DNA of 64,000 nucleotides from Nocardia wallacei. Its GTDB lineage: Bacteria; Actinomycetota; Actinomycetes; Mycobacteriales; Mycobacteriaceae. Positions 15,813 through 23,399 of this stretch are shown here, piece after piece; the first letter of the stretch is position 1, and the number at the start of each line of letters is the position of its first letter. The position numbers and the translations under genes were made by a program. The notes under the pieces were generated by a model. The model was not told the DNA's origin, did no database searches, and worked only from the letters and a program-made list of their open reading frames with translations. The stretch covers positions 1-64,000 of the forward strand of contig NZ_JARWQD010000312.1 in the NCBI RefSeq assembly GCF_029869545.1, given 5' to 3'.

Positions 15813-16684
15813 ATCCCCGAGCCTTCCAGCGCGGTCCGCGACCGGTCTTGGACGAATGGGAACTGTTCGGCGGCCAGCCACGCCGAGGGCGGCATGCCCG
15901 CCAGTTCCCGCCACTCCCGGGCCATGTGGGCCTGGTCGTAGTATCCGGCCGCGGCGGCGACCGCGGCGATCGACACCTCCGTCCGGCCGCGCGCATACGC
16001 GGTGGTCACGGCCGACCGCAGCAACCGATGCGAGGACTCGAAGCGGGCCAGCCGGGCCGCATCCTTCGGGGTGATGCCGAATTCGGCGAGGAACCGGTTC
16101 CCGAGATGCCGTCGGCTCCAGCCGATCTCGGTCGACACCTCCGCGACGCGGGCCTGCCCGGCCCCGGCGGTGAGCAACAGCCACGCCCGCCCCAGATTCG
16201 GATCGATCGCGGATTCGGCGAGGCGGCGCAGCAGGATCTCGTCCAGGATCTCGAATCGCCGCGCCCAGTCGGACGTGGCCGACACCCGATCGCGCAGCTC
16301 GCGGGCGTCCGCGCCGAGCAGATCGGCCAGGTCGATCACCCAGGATCCGAGTTCGGCCACCGGCACCCCCAGCAGGGCCCGCGCGCCCAGCGGTGTCACC
16401 GCCAGCTGGATGCCGTGCTGGAAGCCGCGATGCGCGATGGCACAGGGCCGCACGGTGAGCCCGCTGGCCATCGTCTCCCAGCGGCCCGCCGACTGCGCGG
16501 GATGCGGCGACACCGGAATCTCGAGGGGTTCGTCGATCGTGATGATCACGGTGAGATCGGTGCCCGGCATGCCGATGTGCGTGCCCGGGTCGAAGCCGCG
16601 CAGCAGGTATCCCTCGTAGCTGCGGACGAAGGCCCGCAGCCGCGGATCCGGCAGCCCCGCGGCGCCCTCGGAGACACCACTCAC
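15809..16684 (-). CDS. AraC family transcriptional regulator
   Basis: A 291-residue regulator. The C-terminal ~100 residues form the double helix-turn-helix: first motif around VAEVSTEIGWSRRHLGNRF, second around VSIAAVAAAAGYYDQAHMAREW, followed by the family tail GMPPSAW. The N-terminal ~160 residues form a cupin-like sensing domain of the DUF6597/AraC type. It starts with GTG 16684. It sits directly upstream of, and overlaps by 4 bp, the VOC gene. A paired AraC-VOC operon is common in actinomycetes and suggests that the regulator responds to a substrate of the VOC protein. Confidence 0.9.
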   Translation of the reverse strand: MSGVSEGAAGLPDPRLRAFVRSYEGYLLRGFDPGTHIGMPGTDLTVIITIDEPLEIPVSPHPAQSAGRWETMASGLTVRPCAIAHRGFQHGIQLAVTPLGARALLGVPVAELGSWVIDLADLLGADARELRDRVSATSDWARRFEILDEILLRRLAESAIDPNLGRAWLLLTAGAGQARVAEVSTEIGWSRRHLGNRFLAEFGITPKDAARLARFESSHRLLRSAVTTAYARGRTEVSIAAVAAAAGYYDQAHMAREWRELAGMPPSAWLAAEQFPFVQDRSRTALEGSGI

Positions 16685-16839
16685 GGGTCAACCCTAAGCC
16701 CGATCCCGCGGAACCGGCTCGCCGTCCGACGCGTTCTCCGGACGAGGACGCGCACGGCGGTCGCGACCGGCCACCGTCGCAAAGCAGAACCATATGGACT
16801 ATCAATAGGTACACAGCCACCGATGCGAAGGGGTAGACG
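16685..16839. other. Divergent promoter region
   Basis: 155 bp between the AraC gene (minus) and the operon beginning at 16840 (plus). The AT-rich stretch ending in ACTATCAATAGGTACAC (about 16798-16814) is the best promoter candidate for the plus strand. GGGGTAGACG just before 16840 gives a weak ribosome site. Confidence 0.35.
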
Positions 16840-17553
16840 ATGTTCAAGGGCGGTGCGGAGAAGGCGGTGAAGGCACTGCTCGACAACGGGGCGCAGCTAC
16901 AGGCCCCGGCCGTCGCCAAGTATGTCGACCGCTTCCGGCGGTCGCATCCCGACGAGAGCCCCGCCCAGATCATCGAGCGGCTGGAGCGGATCTACCTGAA
17001 CACGGTGACCGGCAGCGGCACCGCGGTCGGGGCCACCGCCGCGGTCCCCGGCGTCGGCACCGTCGCCTCCCTGGCCGCGATGAGCGCGGAGACCACCTTC
17101 TTCCTGGAGGCGTCGGCGGTGTTCACCCTGGCCGTCGCGGCCGTGCACGGCATCGCCCCCGACGACAAGGAGCGCCGCCGTGCCCTGGTGCTGGCGGTGG
17201 TGCTGGGCGAGAGCGGCATGCAGATCGTCGAGAAGAACGTCGGCCATTCGGCGAAGAACTGGGGATCGCTGCTGGCCAACCAGATCCCCGGCATCCGCAA
17301 TATGAACGAGTCGCTGATGAAGCGGTTCATCGTGCAGTTCATCGCCAAGCGCAGCGCGCTCATGTTCGGCAAGGTGCTGCCCGCCGGAATCGGCGCGGCC
17401 GTGGGCGGTTTCGGCAACCGCGCGATCGGCAAGCACACCATTTCCAACGCGCGACAGGCCTTCGGCCCGGCCCCGCTGACCTGGCCCAACCCCACGGTGA
17501 TCGACGCGGATCCGCTGCCGGCGCTGGACGACAAGTCCTCCGGGCAGCAATGA
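16840..17553 (+). CDS. Hypothetical protein, EcsC-like
   Basis: A 237-residue protein of unknown function. Residues ~50-105 form a Gly/Ala/Thr-rich hydrophobic segment (TVTGSGTAVGATAAVPGVGT onward). A second Gly-rich stretch lies at about 178-197 (KVLPAGIGAAVGGFGNRAIG). Both resemble EcsC-family proteins, which are often encoded with ABC transporters. It could associate with the membrane through these segments. Its stop overlaps the next gene (ABC ATPase) by 4 bp, strongly suggesting a joint role. No catalytic motif is seen. Confidence 0.7.
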   Translation: MFKGGAEKAVKALLDNGAQLQAPAVAKYVDRFRRSHPDESPAQIIERLERIYLNTVTGSGTAVGATAAVPGVGTVASLAAMSAETTFFLEASAVFTLAVAAVHGIAPDDKERRRALVLAVVLGESGMQIVEKNVGHSAKNWGSLLANQIPGIRNMNESLMKRFIVQFIAKRSALMFGKVLPAGIGAAVGGFGNRAIGKHTISNARQAFGPAPLTWPNPTVIDADPLPALDDKSSGQQ

Positions 17554-18491
17554 GCGCGGCGCAGCCGCCCGCCTTCGCCGCCGCCGGGCTGACCAAGAGG
17601 TTCGAGGCCGTGGGCGCGGTGCGCGAGGTGAGCTTCACCGTGCCGCCGGGTACCACCGCCGCGCTGGTCGGTCCCGCCGGTTCCGGCAAGACCACGATCG
17701 TGCGCATGCTGCTGGGGCTACTGCCGCCAACCTCGGGCGGCGCGGCGTTCGGTGGCCGTGGATCGCAAGCACCGCGACCGGCCGGATCGGTCGGCACCGT
17801 GCTGCAGCCGCGCGGACTGCACCCGGCCCGGACGGTGCGCGGTCAGCTGCGCGTCTACGCCCCCGCCGTGGGCGTCGCCGACGACCGGGTCGACGCCCTG
17901 CTCGAACTCATGAGCCTGGAAGCCGTTGCCGGAGAACGGATCCGGGCGCTACCGGCGAGCGTGCACACGCGGCTGGCCCTGGCGATCGCGCTGCTGGGTG
18001 ATCCGCCGCTGCTGGTTCTCGACGACCCGTTCGCCGGGCTCGAACCGGCCGAACGCGGCTGGCTCGCGGACTATCTGCGCGGGCACGCCCGCCGCGGCGG
18101 CACCACCCTGGTGACCTCGCAGAGCCTCGCGGCCGTGCTGCCGGTGGCCGACCAGCTGATCGTGCTCGGCGGCGGGTCGGTGGTGTACCAGGGCAGCCCC
18201 CGCCGGCTGCGGCGCAGCCACCCCGACCGCCTGGTGGTGGGCGCGTCCAGCGCCATCGCCTTGGCCACCACGCTGGCCGCGCGGGGATACACCGATACCG
18301 TGATGCGCGCCGACGGGCGCCTGGCCGTGGCCGAAGCCTCGCAGGACGAGATCGTCGCCGCCGCGAGCACCGCCCGCGTGCAGCTGACGGAGATGATCCC
18401 CGAACCGGTACACCCCGACCGGGTGCTGGCCGCGCTCACCAGAACCGCACCGACCGTCCAACCACCGATGCCTTACGGGACGCCACCATGA
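17550..18491 (+). CDS. ABC transporter ATP-binding protein with degenerate signature
   Basis: A 313-residue nucleotide-binding subunit, probably of an ABC-2 type exporter. Walker A is VGPAGSGKTT with Lys47. Walker B is LLVLDDPFAG, where the catalytic Glu is Asp. The ABC signature expected before it (LSGGQ-like) reads LPASVHTRLALA, so the serine-glycine-glycine core is missing. A ~100-residue C-terminal extension follows, as in drug or antibiotic exporter subunits. The overlaps with the preceding gene (17550-17553) and following permease (18488-18491) are both ATGA. ATP hydrolysis may be slow or need another partner (inference). Confidence 0.85.
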   Translation: MSAAQPPAFAAAGLTKRFEAVGAVREVSFTVPPGTTAALVGPAGSGKTTIVRMLLGLLPPTSGGAAFGGRGSQAPRPAGSVGTVLQPRGLHPARTVRGQLRVYAPAVGVADDRVDALLELMSLEAVAGERIRALPASVHTRLALAIALLGDPPLLVLDDPFAGLEPAERGWLADYLRGHARRGGTTLVTSQSLAAVLPVADQLIVLGGGSVVYQGSPRRLRRSHPDRLVVGASSAIALATTLAARGYTDTVMRADGRLAVAEASQDEIVAAASTARVQLTEMIPEPVHPDRVLAALTRTAPTVQPPMPYGTPP

Positions 18492-19270
18492 TTCCGACCC
18501 TGCCCACGGATGTGAGCCGGGCTGCCACCGCCGAACTCCGCAAGATCACCACGCTGCGCGCGGGCTGGGTGCTGCTCGGGCTCTGCGCCGCGATCGGCTT
18601 CGTGGCCACGGCCGTCACCGCGATCACCGGCAGCGGCCCGCAGCAGGATCAGGCGCTGGCGACCGGCACCGCCAGCATCGGTATCTATCTGGGCGTGGCG
18701 GCGGCGCTGGCCGCGTCCGCGGTGTTCGCGGCGCTCGGATCGGGCGGCGAGTACCGCGATCGGAGCATGCCGCTGACCGCTCTGTTCACCTCGGATCGCG
18801 ATGTGCTGTGCGGCGCGAAACTCGCTGTCGCCGCGGGCTTTTCATTGCTGCTCGCGCTGGCGGCGGAGGTGGGCGCCGCGCTCGCGCTGGCGGCGTTCGG
18901 ACGCGACCGGATCGAGTTCGGGCTGCGGCTGGTGAGCGTGTTCGGCGGCGGGCTGCTGGCGGCGGTGTGCTGGGGCGTGATCGGCGCGAGCCTCGGGTTG
19001 CTGCTGCGCTCGGCGGTACCGGCGATCGCGGCCCTGGCCGGTTGGCTGGTGGTCGTCGAGCCCCTGCTGTGGGTGGTCCTCGACGGCATCGGCCTTCCCG
19101 GATTCGCGGTGCTACTGCCGGGCTCGGCGACCGTCGGCACGGTCGCGGTCGACTCGTTCCCGAAGAGCCCGTTCCTGCCGCCGAGCGCCGCCTCGATCGT
19201 CGTGCTGCTGCTCTGGGCGGCCGCCGCGGGCGGCGCGGCGTGGTGGTTGCTGCGCGAGCGGGAGATCTGA
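18488..19270 (+). CDS. ABC transporter permease (ABC-2 type)
   Basis: A 260-residue integral membrane protein with about six hydrophobic segments: ~25-45, 60-82, 108-130, 145-170, 176-200 and 232-252. The layout matches ABC-2 permeases, including the early motif AATAELRKITTLRAGW and a periplasmic loop after segment one. Its start overlaps the stop of the ATP-binding subunit by 4 bp, so they form one transporter. Substrate unknown. The C terminus ends in a short positive tail (LREREI), consistent with a cytoplasmic end. It lies 75 bp upstream of the large fused exporter, on the same strand. Confidence 0.85.
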   Translation: MIPTLPTDVSRAATAELRKITTLRAGWVLLGLCAAIGFVATAVTAITGSGPQQDQALATGTASIGIYLGVAAALAASAVFAALGSGGEYRDRSMPLTALFTSDRDVLCGAKLAVAAGFSLLLALAAEVGAALALAAFGRDRIEFGLRLVSVFGGGLLAAVCWGVIGASLGLLLRSAVPAIAALAGWLVVVEPLLWVVLDGIGLPGFAVLLPGSATVGTVAVDSFPKSPFLPPSAASIVVLLLWAAAAGGAAWWLLREREI

Positions 19271-19345
19271 GCGGGCGCGGACTCGGCCACCCGGCGGCTG
19301 CGGGAACAAAGCCGTGTCGGTGGGCGTCGGTAGGTTCGAAACGAT

Positions 19346-22300
19346 ATGAGTGACGCCGACGCAACCGCACAGCGCGGCCCCGGGTGGATACGCCGACTGT
19401 GGGCCGCGTGCCGAGCGCATCCGAGGCTGCTGACCGGTGTGATCGCGGCGGTGATCGGGGGTGCGCTGGCGGAGGTCGCCGCGCCGCTGGCGGCCAAGCA
19501 GGCGCTCGACAGCGCGCGGGTCGGCGATACCCGGGCCATCGGCGCGATCGCGATCGTGCTGGTGCTGCTGGCGGCGGTGCGGTTCGCCACCGCGTACGGG
19601 CGGCGGTGGCTCGCCGGGCGCCTGGCGCTGGATGTGCAGCACGGACTGCGGGTTTCGCTGCTGACGGCGCTGCACCGCTACGACGGGCCGGGCCAGGACT
19701 CGTTGCGCACCGGGCAGGTGGTGTCGCGATCGATCACCGATCTGCAACTGGTGCAGGGACTGCTGGCCATGGCGCCGCTGTCGGCGGCCTCGCTGCTGAT
19801 CTTCGTCCTGGCCGCCGCGGTGATGCTGGTGCTGTCACCGCTGCTGGCGATCGTCGCGCTGCTGACGGTTCCGGCGCTGGGGGTGGTGGTGTATCGCACC
19901 CGGCCGCTGCTGCACGCGGCCACCTGGTCGGCCCAGCAGCGCGCGGCCGACCTGGCCCAGCACGTCGAGGAGACGGTCACCGGGGTCCGGGTGGTGAAGG
20001 GCTTCGGGCAGGAGGGCCGGATGGTCCGGCTGCTCGAGGGCCACGGGCGGCGGCTGTACGCGGAACGGATGCGGGCCGCGCGCATCGACTCCCGGTTCGC
20101 GCCGACGGTGGCGGCCATTCCGCAGATCGGCATGGTCGTGGTGATCGCGCTCGGCGGCACGCTGGCCCTGCGCGAGGTGATCGGGGTCGGGACGTTCCTC
20201 GCCTTCGCCGCCTATGTCACCATGCTGGCCTCCAGCACCCGCATCGTGTCGAACGTGATCGTCATGGCGCAGCTGACCCGCGCGGCCGCCGAACGCGTCT
20301 ACCAGGTCATCGATTCGGCACCCGCAGACACCGACCCGCCCGACCCGCGGCCCCTGCCCGACGGCCCGCTCGGCATCGAGATGCGCTCGGTGACTTTCGG
20401 TTTCGATCCGGACCGCCCGGTGCTGCGCGATTTCGACCTGTCCGTGCGGCCCGGCGAGACCGTCGCGATCATCGGGCCCGCCGGTTCCGGGAAGTCCACG
20501 CTCGCGCTGCTGCTGCCCCGGCTGTTCGCGCCGGACGCCGGGCAGATCGTGCTGCGGGGACCGACGAGCGCGGCAGGCCAGCCCGATGGTGAACACGCCG
20601 CAGGAACGCCGTGCGAGGTGGACATCGCCGATGTGCGCGCGGCCGAACTGCGCGCGGCGGTGGGTGTCGTCTTCGACGAGCCGTTCCTGTTCTCCGATAC
20701 GGTGGCGGCCAATATCGCGCTGGGCCGCCCCGACGCCACACCGGACGAGATCCGCCGGGCCGCCCGGCTGGCGGCCGCGGACGGATTCATCGGCGAACTG
20801 CCCGACGGATACGACACGATGGTCGGCGAGCGCGGCCTCACCCTCTCCGGCGGCCAGCGGCAACGCCTGGCCCTGGCCCGCGCCCTGCTGGCCGACCCCC
20901 GCATCCTGATCCTCGACGACGCCACCTCCGCCGTGGATGCCGTCACCGAGGCCGCCATCTTCGACACGCTGCCCACCGACACCGCCCGCACCACCCTGAT
21001 CCTGGCCCACCGCGAATCCACCCTCACCCACGCCGACCGCATAATCCGCCTCCCACCACCGGAGTCGACCGACAACGCCGTCCACCTCTGGCCGGATTCC
21101 GGCCAAGAGCACGCCGGAAACAAGAAGACAGCCACAGGCACCGCAAACGAGAAGGCAGCCACACTCGCCGGAAACAGCGAGGCTTCCCGCCACGCCGAGC
21201 ACCCTCCCACTTCCCGGCGGGGCGAGGACTCTTCTGTTTCTCGGCGGGGCGAGAATCCTTCTGTTTCCCGGCATGCTTTTGGCCGGGATGTGCCGCCGGA
21301 GATTCGGGAGGATCTTGCTCGGCTGCCTGCGGCGACGGAGGTGCCGGGGCTCGACGAGCGGGGGCTGGAGCGGCCGGAGCCGGACTTTCGGCTGGTGCGG
21401 CTGTTGCGGCCGGTGCGGTGGCTGCTGGTGGCGGTGGTGACGCTGCTGGCGGTGGATGCCGTGATCGCCGTGGCATTTCCGGCGCTGACCCGGTACGCAC
21501 TCGATGACGGCGTGGCCGCGGGCAGCGCGCGGGTGCTGGCGATCGCGGCCGTCGGCGGCACCGTGCTGGTGCTGCTGAGCTGGCTGGACGAGGCCGTCGG
21601 CACCCTGCTCTCGGCGCGCGGCGGGGAGCGCGTGCTGTACGGACTGCGGGTGCGCAGCTACGCGCACCTGCAGCGGCTCGGCCTGGACTACTACGAGCGC
21701 GAGCTGTCCGGCCGGATCATGACCCGGATGACCACCGACATCGACGCGCTGTCGACATTCCTGCAGACCGGCCTGGGCAATGCGTTGATCAGCTTCGGCA
21801 CGGCCGGTGGCATCGCGGTGGCACTGCTGGTCATCGATCCCCGGCTGGCGGCGGTGGTCTTCGCCACCCTCCCGCCGCTGATCGGCGCGACCCTGATCTT
21901 CCGCCGGGTGTCCGCGGCCGCCTACTCGGCCTCCCGCGAGCGCGTGGCCACGGTGAACGCCGACTTCCAGGAGAATGTCGCCGGACTGCGCGCCACCCAG
22001 GCCTACCGGCACGAACCGCATGCGGCGCAACGCTTCACCGACTACTCCGACGCCTACCGCCGCGCCCGCATGCGGGCACAGCGGGCCATCGCGCTGTACT
22101 TCGCCTTCGTCGTCGCCTGGGCCGACCTGGCACTGGCCGCGGTGGTCTACGTGGGCGCGCGGGAGATCGCGCACGGCGCCACCACCGCCGGCACGCTGGT
22201 GGCCTTCGTGCTCTATCTGAACCTGCTGTTCGGCCCGATCATGCAGCTGTCGCAGATATTCGACAGCTATCAGCAGGCCCGGGTCGGCCTGCGCCGGATC

Positions 22301-23197
22301 GAGTCGCTGCTGCACACCCCGTCCTCGATCGCCCCCGACCCGCCGGAGGCGGCCGCGGTCCCCGATCGGATGCCCGCCGATGTCGTCTTCGACAAGGTGA
22401 GCTTCCGCTACCAGGACGCGAAATCGCCTGCCCTGGAAGATGTCTCACTGCACATCCCGGCCGGAACCACCCTCGCCCTGGTCGGCGAGACCGGCGCGGG
22501 CAAGTCGACGATCGTGAAACTCCTCGCACGCCTGTACGACCTGCCACCGTCCGACGCGCCGACCGGCACCATCCGCGTCGACGGCGTCGACGTCCGCGAC
22601 TACCGCCTCGCCGACTACCGCGCCCGCCTCGGCGTCGTCCCGCAGGAAGCTCACCTGTTCACCGGCGACGTTGCCAGCAACATTGCATTCGGGAAACCTT
22701 TCGCCACACCCGAGCAGATCGAACGCGCCGCCGCGACGGTCGGCGCGCTGGACATGATCGCCACCCTCCCGCGCGGCATGCGGCAGCCGGTCGGCGAGGG
22801 CGGGCGTGGCCTGTCGGCCGGGCAGCGCCAGCTCGTCGCCCTGGCCCGCGCCGAACTGGTCGGTCCGGATCTGCTGCTACTGGACGAGGCCACCGCGGTC
22901 CTCGACCCCGGCAGCGAGGAAAAGGTGCTGGCAGCGAGCAATTCGCTGATGCGCGCGGGAACCGGCCACGGCCGCACCGCGGTGATCGTCGCGCACCGGC
23001 TGGCGACCGCCGCCCGGGCCGACCGCATCGCCGTCGTGGACCGCGGCCGCATCGCCGAGATCGGCACGCACGACCAGCTGCTCGCGGCCGGTGGAATCTA
23101 TTCCCGGCTGTGGTCGGCGGCACGGTCTGAGGTAGGAATATTCTCGACTTCGGACGGGTCGTCACATATGAGGCTGGGTCTGTCCGGCAGTCGATAG
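19346..23197 (+). CDS. Fused two-domain ABC exporter (multidrug type, Rv0194-like)
   Basis: A 1283-residue single chain: TMD1 (~20-300), NBD1 (~345-575), linker (~576-660), TMD2 (~675-970), NBD2 (~1005-1245). NBD1 has Walker A GPAGSGKST (377-385), LSGGQ (500-504) and Walker B ending Asp524-Asp525, where the second residue replaces the catalytic Glu. NBD2 has GETGAGKS (1047-1054), LSAGQ (1156-1160) and an intact Asp-Glu (Glu1181). This is the asymmetric pattern of heterodimeric exporters, with one degenerate and one consensus ATP site. The layout resembles the mycobacterial drug efflux protein Rv0194. The linker has low-complexity sequence flanked by inverted repeats (21094-21289). Probable lipid or drug exporter of the inner membrane. 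Confidence 0.9.
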   Translation: MSDADATAQRGPGWIRRLWAACRAHPRLLTGVIAAVIGGALAEVAAPLAAKQALDSARVGDTRAIGAIAIVLVLLAAVRFATAYGRRWLAGRLALDVQHGLRVSLLTALHRYDGPGQDSLRTGQVVSRSITDLQLVQGLLAMAPLSAASLLIFVLAAAVMLVLSPLLAIVALLTVPALGVVVYRTRPLLHAATWSAQQRAADLAQHVEETVTGVRVVKGFGQEGRMVRLLEGHGRRLYAERMRAARIDSRFAPTVAAIPQIGMVVVIALGGTLALREVIGVGTFLAFAAYVTMLASSTRIVSNVIVMAQLTRAAAERVYQVIDSAPADTDPPDPRPLPDGPLGIEMRSVTFGFDPDRPVLRDFDLSVRPGETVAIIGPAGSGKSTLALLLPRLFAPDAGQIVLRGPTSAAGQPDGEHAAGTPCEVDIADVRAAELRAAVGVVFDEPFLFSDTVAANIALGRPDATPDEIRRAARLAAADGFIGELPDGYDTMVGERGLTLSGGQRQRLALARALLADPRILILDDATSAVDAVTEAAIFDTLPTDTARTTLILAHRESTLTHADRIIRLPPPESTDNAVHLWPDSGQEHAGNKKTATGTANEKAATLAGNSEASRHAEHPPTSRRGEDSSVSRRGENPSVSRHAFGRDVPPEIREDLARLPAATEVPGLDERGLERPEPDFRLVRLLRPVRWLLVAVVTLLAVDAVIAVAFPALTRYALDDGVAAGSARVLAIAAVGGTVLVLLSWLDEAVGTLLSARGGERVLYGLRVRSYAHLQRLGLDYYERELSGRIMTRMTTDIDALSTFLQTGLGNALISFGTAGGIAVALLVIDPRLAAVVFATLPPLIGATLIFRRVSAAAYSASRERVATVNADFQENVAGLRATQAYRHEPHAAQRFTDYSDAYRRARMRAQRAIALYFAFVVAWADLALAAVVYVGAREIAHGATTAGTLVAFVLYLNLLFGPIMQLSQIFDSYQQARVGLRRIESLLHTPSSIAPDPPEAAAVPDRMPADVVFDKVSFRYQDAKSPALEDVSLHIPAGTTLALVGETGAGKSTIVKLLARLYDLPPSDAPTGTIRVDGVDVRDYRLADYRARLGVVPQEAHLFTGDVASNIAFGKPFATPEQIERAAATVGALDMIATLPRGMRQPVGEGGRGLSAGQRQLVALARAELVGPDLLLLDEATAVLDPGSEEKVLAASNSLMRAGTGHGRTAVIVAHRLATAARADRIAVVDRGRIAEIGTHDQLLAAGGIYSRLWSAARSEVGIFSTSDGSSHMRLGLSGSR
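21094..21289. repeat. Inverted-repeat element inside the exporter coding sequence
   Basis: The two ends are inverted copies of one motif: left 21094-21122 (TTCCGGCCAAGAGCACGCCGG core) matches the reverse complement of right 21263-21288 (CCCGGCATGCTTTTGGCCGGG core) with a few changes. Between them are two sets of imperfect tandem units of ~26-27 bp: one around AAGAAGACAGCCAC / GAGAAGGCAGCCAC, the other around CGGCGGGGCGAGGACTCTTC / CGGCGGGGCGAGAATCCTTC. The whole block is in frame and encodes linker residues ~583-648. It resembles the palindrome at 42622-42698. It looks like a small non-autonomous repeat tolerated in a flexible linker. The boundaries cannot be fixed from one copy. Confidence 0.7.
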
Positions 23198-23399
23198 GCG
23201 CCTCGGGGCACGCTCCACGGGGATGGGAGGCGAAAGCTTTGCGCAATCCGAAGAAACCCGCGGAGACCGCCATGGGGCGCTGTGCCGGGCCTGCGCCTAT
23301 CCTCAGAAAGGGCGCATCGGCACGCAACACGCCGATTACCCGTGCCGAGCACGTCACAAACGTCGCAGCGCAAAGAACGAAATGAGGCGAACACCTGCT
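23198..23399. other. Intergenic region upstream of kgd
   Basis: 202 bp between the fused exporter and kgd, both on the plus strand. No clear terminator or operator is recognised. An in-frame ATG at 23382 would extend kgd by six residues. Confidence 0.4.
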
